Positions 1-12,223 of a stretch of 64,000 bases of DNA are shown piece by piece. How positions within the stretch are numbered: the first letter of the stretch is position 1; every line of letters begins with the position of its first letter. Location: assembly GCA_003255025.1 (NCBI GenBank), contig QANY01000291.1, positions 1 to 64,000 on the forward strand, written 5' to 3'. The stretch is from Datisca glomerata. Its lineage: Eukaryota > Streptophyta > Magnoliopsida > Cucurbitales > Datiscaceae. The position numbers and the translations under genes were made by a program. The notes beneath the pieces were generated by a model. The model was not told the DNA's origin. It saw only the letters and a program-made list of their open reading frames with translations, and searched no databases.

Positions 1-2495
1 TGCTTGCTCAACGTAAGCTTCCTAACGAACATTAATAGGTCACTCTACGGGTCGTTCTATGGGCGGGTAAAGAGAGTTGTTTACAGAAATCCTAGCATAT
101 AGATCATTTTTATGGTACTAAGTTAGAAAATAGTTTAAAAAATATAGTTGTAAATAAATGATCATTTTCTAGTTGGTGTGATTTGAAAAATTATTAGTTG
201 TCTAAAATGTTTTTATCTTATTCATTATCAATTTATTTTATTTAAGGGTGGATTTGTTGATATGCCTCGATTTTAGAAACTTTAGAGAAAATTTTGTTTG
301 TGATTTTAATTCAAAATTTTCTCAAATTCTGTCTCAATTTTTATGCCTAATTTTTCTTTTACATATTCTTTCATAGATTTTTTTCAATTCTGTACTTGCG
401 CTCTAAATTATCTATTAAAAATAATAGTTAAGATACATTTTTAAAAATTAGCATGTGATATTTTTTTCATAAAATTAATTTAGTCGTGTAAATTTATAGA
501 TCACAGTTAAAATATGACTTTTAAAAATAATATTTGATTTTTTTGTAGATATTTCATTTATTTAATTATCTATTTAAAAATCATCTTTCAAATATTCCAT
601 AAATCTAGGAGTAGTTATAGGAATTATTGGTGATTGCATATTTTAAATATTTGATTTGTTGATATTAATCCCCAAAATAAAAATAAAACTGAATAGAAAC
701 ATGAGATAAGAGTATTGTAAACAAATCATAAAAGTTTATAACTAAATTGACTAAAAAAGGGTAATTTAATTACTTTAATTTCTTTTAGACCAATTTTTAA
801 CTTACTATTATGAAAGTGGTTTATCTATATCATTTTTCTATTTGTTTACCATCGGATCACCCTAGCTATGTGGGTTTCACAATGGTGATCAAACGGTAAA
901 AATCTCAAAGATAATAGAACTTTCTCGTTCTATAATACTATGTGTACCATACAGGAGAAGAGAGAGAAAGAAAGCGGGGCGTAGAGAGAAACTTAAGGTT
1001 CTCTCTACCCTTGGTATGTTATTTTTTTCCTTCTAGTATGTTACAATAATATAGAATTTTCTAACATTACGAAGTCCTTAAGTGTCTTTCTTAATTAAAG
1101 TAAAATATTTTGAAGCTTTAAATCTAAATTTGAATAAAGGCAGATTAAAATCTCTCTTTGACCTGATAATATTAGGTATCGATGAGTTGTTCTGTCGAAC
1201 ACCAACTTAATCTAACGGGAATGTTGATTGTGAACCCGAGTGAAGTGAGAGCATACTGTAACGAAGGATGTGCACAACACACCATTGATGTTCTTAATTG
1301 TATTCATGATGTCAAGAGGGATTTTTGGTTCTCAAACAACGTTAATATTTGGACCATCAAGAATTTGATTAATGATGGGTGCTTAGGTTCATCTTCAGGT
1401 ACACCTCCCTCCCATTCTATTATGGCTTTTCCAGTGACCAAGTCCCCTTGTGGGAAAAAAATTTATGTATTTCTGAAACACTGAAAACCCAAATTTTTTT
1501 TTTATAATTTGCTGCGACATGTCTTAAAATATAATATCTTATTCATATTTTAAGGAGAGAAAATTTACAGTACACCTGAAATATTGAAAATTCAATATTA
1601 TTTTTATCATTTGATATCATATGTGCATCTTTTACAATTTTCAGTTGTACTCTCGTTCTTTCTCCTGAAAATATTAATTGAAAATTAAGGCATGTGGCAA
1701 CATCTGACTTGAAGAAGTACTAAACAAATTTTTGATAGAAATAATGGCTTTTCCGGTGACCAAGTCCACTTGTGGGGAAAAAAATTTATGCATTTCTGAA
1801 ATACTGAAAACTCAAATTTCTTTTTATAGTTTGCTCCCACATGTCTTAAAATATAATATCTTATTCATATTTTAAGGAGAGAAAATTTACGGTATACCTG
1901 AAATATTGAAAACTCAATACTATTTTCATCATTTGATATCATATGTGCATCTCCTCTCGTTCTTTCTCCTCAAAATATTAATTGAAAATTAAGGCATGTG
2001 GCAACATCTGACTTGAAGAAGTACTAAACAAATTTTCGATAGAAATAATGAGTTTTTGAAATTTGAAAAAAGTATGCACATAAAAAGAAAGTAGAATAAT
2101 ACTCAACACTATTATAAATTGACACTGCATATAAGTTTCATGATAAATAAATATATAATAGAAAGAATAAACTCTTAATTACAGAGTGTATGACTGAGCT
2201 CTCACCACGTGTAATTACCTGGTCGTAGTGTTGCCCCATTCCGTGACAAATTCAAGCAAATGAGCAACCTCTCCCATAGGATAATAATAGTAACTATAAT
2301 AAACAAGAAGTAAAATTCAGTCACTTTCTTTTTTATTTACGATGATAAAGTTGAATGAAATTTAAAAAAAAAATTGCAGAAATAACAACAGCCAATCTGA
2401 AGAGCAGCAGTACAGTAAAGGTGTCACAGGAGATGGTGGTATCAGTTATGTGGTCTCTTATCTCATTGGTTTTCGTTGTACTCTTCATGGTGTAA
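1..2495 (+). CDS. DUF7731-like small secreted/membrane-anchored protein, 3' part (exons about 1-12?, 1176-1386, 2380-2495)
   Basis: Exon 1176-1386 starts after an AG acceptor and reads in one frame with a cysteine pattern (CSVEHQ, NPSEVRAYC, EGC, VLNCI, then DGC near its end) that I recognise from the plant DUF7731 family (function unknown). It ends TTAG|GT with one base left over. The exon at 2380-2495 follows GCAG, restores the frame (G+AA) and ends in a hydrophobic stretch (VVSVMWSLISLVFVVLFMV) before TAA, as expected for a C-terminal membrane or GPI-type anchor. The first 12 bases could be the end of the previous exon, because they are followed by GTAAGC and the phase fits, but this is weak. 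The signal-peptide exon would lie outside the window. The family name comes from memory of the motif; the exon structure is seen directly. Whether the gene is expressed cannot be judged. Confidence 0.6.
1422..2049. repeat. Direct tandem duplication in the last intron of the DUF7731-like gene
   Basis: Two adjacent copies, about 1422-1743 and 1744-2049. Both begin ATGGCTTTTCC(A/G)GTGACCAAG and end with GATAGAAATAATG. They share the middle blocks CATGTCTTAAAATATAATAT and TTTGATATCATATGTGCATCT, with scattered substitutions and a small deletion in the second copy. There is no coding signal of its own. Confidence 0.85.
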
Positions 2496-2566
2496 AGCTT
2501 ATATCCTATAGCTACCTATATGCATAAAGTAGAAGAGACGGCAAGGCTCTGTTATTTGAGTAATTA

Positions 2567-2712
2567 TAGAACGATTAAATTATGTATTAAATTTTAATTA
2601 ATTATGTGTTGTGTTAATTATTTATAAATTAATGAATTTTAATGAGTGATAAAATATCAATTTATAAATTATTGACATCGTACACACTTAAAACTCAATT
2701 TATAATTTGATC
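2567..2712. repeat. AT-rich dispersed repeat, MITE-like (also at 56487-56636)
   Basis: This stretch (TTAATTAATT..GTGTT..AATTATTTATAAATTAATGAATTTTAATGAGTGATAAAATATCAATTTAT..ACACTTAAAACTC) reappears with substitutions near 56.5 kb in the same order and orientation. Clear terminal inverted repeats and target duplications were not identified, so MITE is only a suggestion. Confidence 0.45.
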
Positions 2713-3619
2713 GGTTTAAACTTACTCTTCAAATAATAATCGGAAGACGGTGGATGAATGTTCAAGGTTGTGGTGTACCTTTACCTTATTAGACTTGAGC
2801 AAATAAAATTGTGGTTGAAGCAAATATTAACTATTATTGTTACCATCAATATTCTCATTAGTGATATTATGGATTGATCTACTAAATATTATTAGCTCAG
2901 CCGATCATTGTGAAAGATTTTTGTTTCCATTACCCAAAAAAGAAGGGCAAATACTTATGTTATTTTAAATTAACTTGTTTACCTCTTTTGTACGAATTCA
3001 TGGTGCATTACATCAAATGAATTTAAGAGGTTACTAGTTGTAGTTGTCGTTAAAGAATCTTCAGGAGTATTAGGATGCCAGTAAATGAGTTTGGGTTGGA
3101 TATGAGCATACTCACTAAATATTCATGTTAAATTTTTACTACTCATCTTGTACAACTCATTAAGTACATTGGACTACTTATCATTCTAGAGTACTCTACT
3201 TGAGAGATACTCTCAACTTTATTCTTGGACAAATGTACACTTATATCCATTAGTGTTTTTGATTCACCTATATCATCTTTGTTAAATTTTTCAAGAATAG
3301 AATCTAAATAATGAGAAAGACTTAAAATAAGTCCATCTAATCCAACACATACTAATGCTAAATTAAATGGATGGGTGTGGATAATATCCATTAAGATACA
3401 AGTAGTGATATATTTTTATCTTTCTTGTTTTTGAACTAAAGGACTAGTATTTTTTTCTATTTAACAAACAATTTTATTTTCATCATTCACTTATTTCTCT
3501 TCACTAAACTATTACTATGGAGAACAACGGTTCGGTTAAAATTTCTCTCTCCAAATTTACAGGTTGGACAGCAATTTCTATCATAAATAGATTAAACTAG
3601 AGATTGAGTCGACAAAACT

Positions 3620-4165
3620 GTTTAATAAACCTAATAAAATTGATGAATTTTAATCTGGTGAATCTTTATAAAATTGATAATTCAGTTACTTCAATATTAT
3701 GATTGTTCGGTTATAAAATTTACGATCTAATTTGGTCCCATTGTAGAATAAATGAACTATAGTTGGTTATTCAAACATAAAATTGATGATGCAGTTTGGT
3801 CTGATTGTAAAATTGATGAATTTTGGTTTCATTTGATTATAAAATTGATGAATTTCAGTGTTATTCAAATGTTAAATTGATGAACATTGGTTCAACTCGA
3901 CTATAATTGATGAATTTTAGTTTTGGTTATTCAATTGATGGTTTAGTTTGGTTTGATGATAAAACTCATGAATTCTAATTTGATTCGATTTTAGTAGTAT
4001 TGGTTATTCGATTATAAAACTGACGATTCAGTTTGATTCAGTCATAAACTTGATGAATTCTAGTTTGACTTTCGATTATAAAACTACAGTACAATTTAGT
4101 AGGTCATAAAATAATAGTTCCATTTTTGTTTGATTATAAAATTGATGAATCCAATTGTCAATCAT
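3620..4165. repeat. Degenerate minisatellite in array copy 1
   Basis: An irregular run of units of about 20-35 bp built on ATAAAATTGATGAATTTTAG and TTGGTTATTCGATTATAAAACTGA. The same block sits at about 9490-10025 (copy 2), 16270-16431 (cut by a gap) and 18430-19015 (copy 4). It is low in GC and has no open frame. Confidence 0.75.
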
Positions 4166-4519
4166 AAGTGAAGACGAGAATTACACCAAAGATTTAATAT
4201 ATATTGTTATCTTTAGGAAAAGAAAAGAAAGACTAGTAAATTCCGTGGGTACCCTTTTAGGTATTGCGTATTACCTGTACCCTACCCACATATATGGGTA
4301 AAAACATTTTCACCCAATTAAAACTTACACTCATACATAATACTTGAAACTGACCCATTAAGCTAAATATTAGTTGACATCCTTAAGAACTACTATTCAA
4401 CGATTTTACCTGCCAGGAAGTTATTAACAAGTTGTTAGCTATCATTAAAGAATTTAACAATGCCAGATGTTTATAATATTTTATTGTAGACGTCTATTTT
4501 GATGATACAAGTAGAAATT

Positions 4520-5433
4520 CACTGCAAGAAAAACCTTATATACCCCTTGTTTTAACCTCCCGCAAAAAACTATTTTGGCAGTTTTTAAACTGACGTTGAA
4601 TTCTTCACCGAAATGACGTTACGCCAATAGAAAAATGCCTTTTTTGCACTTACAAACCATCAAAATAAGCATGCAAAACTACCTTAAATGAGAGCCAGAA
4701 AAACTTTTACCGATGGTTCTACTCTTTTTACCAGCAGTTCATAACTGTCGGTGTAGTTTTTATTATCATACGGTGGTTTACTAACTGCCATTATAGGCTA
4801 AATTATTTTTCCTGGCGATTTTCATATGTTAAAAGAATGCCATTATTTTTTAACATATGCAAATGTTACTTGCAAATATAGTTTTTAGTACATTTCTACA
4901 GCCAAAAAATTTAGAACACTACACTAACACAATTCTCAATTGGTAGAACATCGGGTTTTAGATTTTAAAGTAAAAATAATGAACCATGACTATTTCATGG
5001 ACAGAATATCAAAAAAATTTCATACAGACATTTAATCCAATTAAACTCAAAATCAATCAATGAACATGTATAATCATATAAACATGTCGAGAAAAGATTG
5101 AAACAATTTATAACTTTTCAATTAATGGAGAATTTTTTATTTGGCTGGATCTAATTTCTATCTCGCATTTTTTGTTTTTCGTAAAACTAGTAATTGATTT
5201 TCACACCAACAAGCACCTGTTAAAATCAGAAGTATATCTCTCAAAGATATCGGTAGAAATTGGGTGTAGGCTCTCAAAACAACGATTGGAAGAGAAAAAA
5301 TAAAATTTTCCTCTTCCCCATTATATTTCGGCCGCAACAAGCTTTGAGGGGGGAGAAAAACTCTTTTCTGATATGTCTAACACTTAGCTTAACTTAGGGT
5401 TAGGTTTGCAACCCTTTTATATTTAATTACAGA
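4520..5433 (+). mobile_element. CACTA-type terminal and subterminal region A, array copy 1
   Basis: CACTGCAAGAAAAACC begins at 4520, preceded by ATT. It is followed by subterminal repeats typical of CACTA ends (ACCGATGGTTC and a self-complementary block around GGTTCATAAC). The same terminus is at 10418 (first base mutated to T) and 19396 (CACTACAAGAGAAACC), each preceded by ATT. The arrangement resembles the opposite-orientation terminus that ends at 28979, which is followed by ATT. Family membership is inferred from CACTA ends plus subterminal repeats; no full element can be traced. Confidence 0.55.
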
Positions 5434-5770
5434 CACTACTACAAAAATAGGTTATAATGACAGCAAATGATTGGTTTTATGACAGATCTTTAAAATCTGT
5501 CATAAAAGCAGGGGCTAAAGGGTACTTTTTTTTGTTTTTAGCTAACATGACCGTGTTTAAATAATCTTTCATTATGTATTTATATACGATGACAGTAAAT
5601 TTTAGAACTGTCATCAATTTTTACAACTTTTAATTCAGGCATGGTACATACCTATGCAAATAGTCTAACTTTTGCTGACATTATTACTAAATTTTTATCT
5701 ATTTACAAAAATGTCATATTATAACCCTAATCTAAAACAATTTCCATCTCCCTCTCTCTAACTCGCCATC
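5434..5770 (+). mobile_element. CACTA-type terminus B, array copy 1, leading into captured exons
   Basis: CACTACTACAAAAATAG starts at 5434 and is followed by self-complementary subterminal repeats (ATGACAGATCTTTAAAATCT and its complement, plus more ATGACAG/CTGTCAT motifs). The matching starts are 11355 and 20329. It lies inside region A, so it appears nested. The opposite end (a GTAGTAGTG terminus) was not found and may be in an assembly gap. Confidence 0.55.
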
Positions 5771-5871
5771 AATTTCGTCGGAGCTGGTGCTAAACAAGGA
5801 AAGAAATCTAATAGAAAAAAGAGAATCACTTAAAATCCCCTTCCTCCCTCTCATTAGAAACCCTAGAATTG

Positions 5872-5961
5872 ATGTCGAGAACTCGATCCAAGCTAGTCAT
5901 TGCCATGCTTTGCTTACAATTATGCTTTTCCCTTCTCTCTTCGTCGCTTGCTATCACTTGG
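5872..5961 (+). pseudogene. Signal-peptide exon fragment (copy 1)
   Basis: Thirty codons from ATG: a basic start (MSRTRSK) and then a hydrophobic leucine-rich core ending SSSLAITW, directly followed by GGTAATT, a usable 5' splice site. This is a textbook secretory signal-peptide first exon. The equivalent exon is at 11841-11930 and 20815-20904. I cannot name the parent gene. It sits just inside CACTA-like terminus B, which suggests capture of a host exon. Confidence 0.5.
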
Positions 5962-6172
5962 GTAATTTCTCTGCTATATTACCTCTCATTTTTAACCCTA
6001 GCAATAATGGATAGGTAGGCTTGTTGATGAACAGGTCAAGACATATCCTCTTGGCCCTACAATAGCCCTTGCTTCATTTTCGATTTTGAAGGATTGTGAA
6101 GTAGACTCTTTGAATGAAGGGTCTGAAGGGAGTTTCTTCTCTCTCTTCTCTCTATGGCTTATACAATTTTTG

Positions 6173-6254
6173 GTGTTAAATGTTTACGATCTCACTCCTC
6201 TCAATAATTACAGCTATTGGTTTGGTTTTGAGATCTTTCATTCTTGCATTAAAG
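6173..6254 (+). pseudogene. PPPDE/DeSI-like isopeptidase exon fragment (copy 1)
   Basis: The reading VLNVYDLTPLNNYSYWFGFE followed by IFHS-I-K matches the start of the PPPDE thiol-peptidase domain of plant DeSI-like deSUMOylating isopeptidases. It contains the IFHSG-type segment with the catalytic histidine of the family. Translation ends at AAAG|GTTAG, a splice donor at the place where plant DeSI genes have an intron. The catalytic cysteine exon and the rest of the domain are not seen nearby, so this is a truncated, probably captured, exon. Confidence 0.65.
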
Positions 6255-7220
6255 GTTAGTTACATGTCTTTTCTCTCTCATTTTTCTTCTTTTTTCCCCT
6301 TTCTTTCTTTCTATTATTGTTTTCAAATTTTTCTACTGTTGTTTGTGTCAGAGTCGAGTCCTTTGCTCAATATTATCATTTTCTTATTTAATGTTATCTT
6401 TTTCATTTGCATCTTCTAAATGCGTGGTTGGGTAAGAATTAGTTCCATGAATTTTGGTTTCCAAGTGTTGATTGCAATTTATTAACCCATTTAATCTCTT
6501 GTAGCCCATAATTGACTTGTTTCAATGTCACTGTAGATTTGTTGATAGTAAGCAGTAAGCTATAAGGTTAGAAAGATGAATATGAGCATATTCTAATTTT
6601 CTTAAATGTTGTCCATGCAAACATAAATTTTGTCTTATTTACATTCTTTCCAACATGAGAGGGTCTTGGTGGTAAAAAGGAGTCGACAACTTCACTTTGG
6701 AGGAAGAGAAAGACCATTTCGTGCTCCTCTGTATGCATACTCATACTATATTTATTTGTGACTACTGATGAGTTTATTAATGCTTCCAATTAGATGAACT
6801 ATATCCTTGTCAAGATAATTAGCTCATCTAATTTTAATGAATAATAATAAGAAATTAATGGGGATGAGTTTAGGAAAATAGACAAGAAAAATTATTTAAG
6901 ATCATCCAATGATTATATTTTCCTACGAGTATGTAGGTTTGGGGAATAGTATGCTATTGTGATAAAATATGAATGGAAAAGCATCATTCTATGCATAAAA
7001 TGTTGGTTTGTGTTGCATGTACTAGTAACTTTGTTGCAACTTTATATTCTTTTAATTATGTGAATGTTTTTGCACATCTTTAGGTTTAGACTAATCTTAT
7101 GCTCTTTTCTTCATGGTATTTGGAGCTGTGTATGGTTCTCCCCCCTTGATAAGTTTTGCTTTTAGTAAGTTCCAATCATTTACATACAGATGAGAGTGTT
7201 TTATTTTATTTGAGCTATCA

Positions 7221-7483
7221 ATGGATTTTAAACAATTGAAGAATTTTTCGGGAAACAAAGGCTATGAAGAAGAAATTGCTAACAATGAAGCAGACAAAAT
7301 TGACTTTGCCCGCCGAAGTTCGGTATGGAAAACTCTATACATTTGCAAATTTCTCAAAAAATTATTCCAAATCCGCTATCATTGAAATAATATGAACTTA
7401 TGCAGTTCTTACCTCCACAATTGCAGGGCATGAACTATGTGAAAAAGAAAGGTGATTTGCAGTTGATTGGAGTTGATCTCAAG
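7221..7483 (+). pseudogene. Two exon-like segments of an unrecognised gene (copy 1)
   Basis: Exon-like 7221-7322 (MDFKQLKNFSGNKGYEEEIA, then a charged stretch ending FARRSS) is followed by GTATGG. After a TTGCAG acceptor, 7427-7483 reads GMNYVKKKGDLQLIGVDLK and is followed by GTAACA. Phase is preserved across the 104-bp intron. Both splice sites and the open frame are seen; the parent protein is not recognised. Copy 2 lacks this part because it is interrupted at about 13103. Confidence 0.4.
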
Positions 7484-7499
7484 GTAACATCTCTTTGTT

Positions 7500-8784
7500 A
7501 GTGAGTTGAAATTTACATTTCTTACTCAATGGTTGAGTAGACCAATAAGTAGTTGTTTCTTATCCGATAGTGTGTTTCTCTGTATCTTGATGCCTCTGTT
7601 CGATGAACAAACTTTGTTGAATTACAGATGTAATAGAGCAATGAGCTTAAGAGAAATGAGAACTGATGTAAATTATCATAGCTTTATATGTTTAGTTCCC
7701 TTTTGTAATCATCACTAGAAGCTTTTTTAACTTTGGTTCTCTGTAAAAAAATTTATTGTTGATGCAAGTTTCTTTCTCAGATTTCTCTGTCAATTAGATC
7801 TCTGTATATTGATTATAATTCCTAGAAGTTGAGTAGTGATTAATAAATATAAAGTAGAGCATTTAATTCTATTAGCATCTTTGTCTACCTGTGTATTGTT
7901 GACATTGTTCCTTTGACTAGAAAGGTAGAAATCTATACTTGATTTTCGTCTTTCAGGATAGTGGAGGTTGTTTCCTGCACATTTACATACAATAAATTAA
8001 CTAGCTTTATGGATAAACCGGTAAAGTTGAAGAAACTCCATGTTTCTTTATGGCGTTGTATTTCTATGGCGAGCAGAATTTGTGGGATCTGTCAAATTTT
8101 ATTTCCAGCTTATGCTATAGTTAGTAATTAGCCGTCTCATTTTTATTTACTGTAATAAATTAGTCAGATCATGAGAAAAATAAAACTTCAAATTTTCTCA
8201 GGAACTTCATGAAGCCCACACTCACTTTCTCTCTGATGCATATAATACTGATCTTTTGTTGATTGTATTATTTGTAGTCAATGGTAACCAAGATCTTCTA
8301 AACTTGATAGTTGTTTAGAGGCTAAAACTTAACTTGTGTAGTATGAGGCTTAAATATTGCATAAATTTCAAAATATATCAACTAAATTATCAAAAACAGA
8401 ATTGTGTTGCATATGTAGTGTGAAAATGAAAGAAGGGTTAGTAGTGAACATTTCAATAATCCCAAGTCATTAATAGTTTAGAGTCGAAAGGGATAGATGG
8501 ATTTGTTTATAGATAGATGGATGACTACTCATGACTATATTTTCTTGTGATAATAGCAAGTGGGAAAGCATCAGAGTTTGGATATCTCAAAGATGGATAC
8601 ATGTTTGAATGTTCTACTGGCTTATCAAGATTGTAGGATTTTTCCTTTCCTTCACTGTAAATCTATTTTAAGTACTAAGCCTGCTCCTGTTATCTTAACA
8701 CTCTTCTTTTGTATAGCTTGAAGCGTGACAAAATATCTCTGATTTCATCTTCTTTTAGGCTGCTTAGCTCGCCAACATGTCGGT
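7500..8784. repeat. Tail segment of array unit (copy 1)
   Basis: Repeated at 14786-15556 (3' part, identical as far as I compared) and 16433-17726. It includes a short exon-like stretch near 8560-8620 (frame SGKASEFGYLKDGYMFECST after an AG) that I cannot assign. Otherwise it is AT-rich and non-coding. Confidence 0.7.
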
Positions 8785-11700
8785 TTAGACTTACTCTTCA
8801 AATAATAATCGAAATACGGTGGAGGAATGTTCAAGGTTGTGGTGTACCTTTACCTTACTAGACTTGAGCAAATAAAATTGTAGTTGAAGCAAATATTAAC
8901 TATTATTGTTAACATCAATTTTCTTATTAGGGATATTATGGATTGATACTACTAAATGTTATTAGCTCAGTCGATCATTGTAAAATATTTTTGTTTCCGT
9001 TACCAAAACATAAGGGCAAATACTTAGGTTGTTTTAAATTAACTCGTTTACCTATTTTGCACGAATTCATGGTGCATTAGATCAAATGAATTTAACAGGT
9101 TACCTATTGTCGTTAAAGAATCTTCAGGACTACTAGGATGTTAGCGAATGGGTTTGGGTTGGGTATGATCATACTCACTAAATATTTATGTTAAGTTTTT
9201 ACTACTCAGATCCAACACCTACTAATGTTAAATTAAATGGGTGGGTATGGGTAATACCCACTAAGACACAAGTACTCATATATTTTTTTCTTTCTTGTTT
9301 TCGAACTAAAGGACTATTCTCTTTTTTTTCTATTTAACAAACAATTTTATTTTCATCATTCACTTATTTCTCTTCACTGAACTATTACCATGGAGATCAA
9401 CGGTTCGATTCAGATTACTCTCTCTCCAAATTTACCAACTGGACAACAATTTCTATAATAAATAGATTAAACTAGAAATTGCGTCGACAAAACTGTTTAA
9501 TAAACCTAATAAAATTGATGAATTTTAGTTTGGTGAATCTTTATAAAATTGATAATTCAGTTACTTCAATTTTATGATTGTTTGGTTATAAAATTTATGA
9601 TCTAATTTGTTCCCATTGTATATTTAATGAACTATAGTTTGGTTATTCAAACATAAAATTTACGATGTAGTTTGGTCTGATTGTAAAATTGATGAATTTT
9701 GGTTCCATTTGATTATAGAATTGATGAATTTAAGTGTTATTCAAATGTTAAATTGATGAACATTGGTTCAACCCGACTATAATTGATGAATTTTAGTTTT
9801 GGTTATTCAATTGATGATTTAGTTCGGTTTGATGATAAAATTCATGAATTCTAATTTGATTTGATTCTAGTAGTATTGGTTATTCGATTATAAAACTGAC
9901 AATTCAGTTTGATTAAATCGTAAACTTGATGAATTCTAGTTGCTTTCCGATTATAAAACTGCAGTACAATTTAGTAGGTCATAAAAAATTAATTTCATTT
10001 TTGTTTGATTATAAAATTGATGAATTCCATTGTCAATCATGAGTGAAAATGAGAATTACACCACAGTTGTAATATATATTGTTATCTTTAGGAAAAGAAA
10101 AGAAGACTACTAAATTTTGTGGGTGCCCTTTAAGTATTGCGTATTACCTATACCCTACCCATATATATGGGTAAAAACATTCCCACTCAATTAAAACTCA
10201 TACTCAAATATAATACTTGAAACTGACCCATTAAGCTAAATATTAGTTGATATTTTTATCACGGGTATTTTTGACATCCCAAAGAACTACCACTCAACGA
10301 TCTTACCTGTTGGGAAGTTGTTAACAAGTTGTTAACTATCATTAAAGAATTTAACAATGCCATATGTTTTATAATATTTTATTGTAGACGTCTATTTTGA
10401 TGATACAAGTAGTTATTTACTACAAGAGAAACCTTATATACTAGTGGTTTTAACCTCCCGCAAAAAAACTACTTTGGCAACTTTTAAACCGACGTCGAAT
10501 TCTTCACTGAAATGACGTTACGCGAACAGAAGAACGCATTTTTTTGCACTTACAAACCATCGGAATAAGCATGCAAAACTACCTTAAATGAGAGCCTGAA
10601 AAACTTTTACCGATGGTTCTCCTCTTTTTACAGGCGGTTCATAACCGTCGATGTAGTTTTTGCTTTTATACAGTGGTTTACTAACTGCAATTATAGGCTA
10701 AAAATTTTTCATGCTAAATTATTTTTCCTGGGGATTTTCATGTGTTAAAAGAATGCCATTGTTTTTTAGCATATGCAAATGTTACTTGCAAATATAGTTT
10801 TTAATACTTTCTACATCCAGAAAATTTAGAACACTACACTAACACAATTCTCAATTGATAGAACATATTGTTGGATTGAGTTTTAGATTTTAAAGAAACA
10901 TATTGAACCATGACTAGCTCATGGGCTGAATATAAAAAAAATTCATACAAATATTTAATCCAATTAAACCAAAACTAATTAATGAACATGTATAATCATA
11001 TAAACATGTCAAGAAAAGATTGAAACAATTTATAACTTTTCAATTAATGGAGAATTTCTGATTTGGCGGGATCCAATTTCTATCTCGCGTTCTTCGTTCT
11101 TCGTAAAACTAGAAATTGATTTTCACACCAACAACCACCTGTTAAAATTAAAAGTATATCTCTCAAAGATATCGGTAGAAATTAAGCGTGGGCTCTCAAA
11201 ACAACGATTGGAAGAGAAAAAACAAAATGTTCCTCTTCCCTACTATATTTCGGCGGCAACAAGCTTTGAAGGGGGGAGAAAAACTATTTCTGATATGTCT
11301 AACACTTAACTTAGCTAAGGGTTAGGTTCACAATCCTTTTATATTAATTATAGACACTACTACAAAAATAGTTTATAATGACAGCAAGGGAATTATTCTT
11401 ATGACAGGTCTCTAAAACCTGTCATAAAAACAGGTGCTAAAGGGTACTTTTTTTTATTTTAGCTAACATGACAGTGTTTGAATAATCTGTCATTATATAC
11501 TTATCTACGATGCCAGTAAATATTTGAATTGTCATCAATTTTTACAACTTTTAATTCAGGCGTGGGTACGTACCTATACAAATAGTGCAGCTTTTGCTGA
11601 CATTATTACTAAGTTTTTATCTATTTACAAAAATTTCGTATTATAACCCTAATCTAAAATAATTTCCATCTCTCTCGATGCCGTCTTTCTCTCTCTCTCG

Positions 11701-11840
11701 GCCTGTGCCAAAGCCATCTCTCTCTCGCTAGCTCGCCATCATTTTCGTCGGAGCTGGTGCTAACAGGGAAAGGAAGCTAAGAGAGAAAAGAGAATCACTT
11801 AAAAACCCATTCCTCCCTTTCATTAGTAACCTTAGAATTG

Positions 11841-11930
11841 ATGTCGAGAACTCGATCCAAGCCAGTCCTTGCCATGCTTTTCTTACAGTTATGCTTCTCC
11901 CTTCTCTCTTCATCACTCGCAATCACTTTG
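11841..11930 (+). pseudogene. Signal-peptide exon fragment (copy 2)
   Basis: Same 30-codon exon as in copy 1, with a few substitutions, ending in a GTAATT donor. After a short intron, a frame including RLVDEQVETYPLCPTIALAL continues to about 12095. The protein is not recognised. Confidence 0.5.
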
Positions 11931-12141
11931 GTAATTTCCCTGCTATATTACCTCTTATTTTTAACCCTAGCAATATTTGATAGAGAGGCTCGTTGATGAA
12001 CAGGTCGAGACATATCCTCTTTGCCCTACAATAGCCCTTGCTTTGTTTTCGGTTCTAAAGGATTGTGAGGTAGACTCTTTGAAGGAAGGGTATGAAGTGA
12101 GTTTTTTCACTCTCTTTTCTCTATGGCTTTTACGATTTTTG

Positions 12142-12223
12142 GTGTTAAATGTTTACGATCTCACCCCTCTCAATAATTACAGCTATTGGTTTGGTTTTGA
12201 GATCTTTCATTCCGGCATTAAAG
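12142..12223 (+). pseudogene. PPPDE/DeSI-like exon fragment (copy 2)
   Basis: Reads VLNVYDLTPLNNYSYWFGFE and then IFHSGIK before a GTTAG donor. This is the best-preserved of the three copies, with the IFHSG motif intact. The remaining exons of the DeSI domain are missing, so no active enzyme is expected. Confidence 0.65.

Noticed and set aside
1182..1484. Intact 100-aa single-exon gene
   Set aside because: The last part reads past a good TTAG|GT donor into the duplicated intron sequence; the spliced model with 2380-2495 keeps the frame and adds a membrane anchor.
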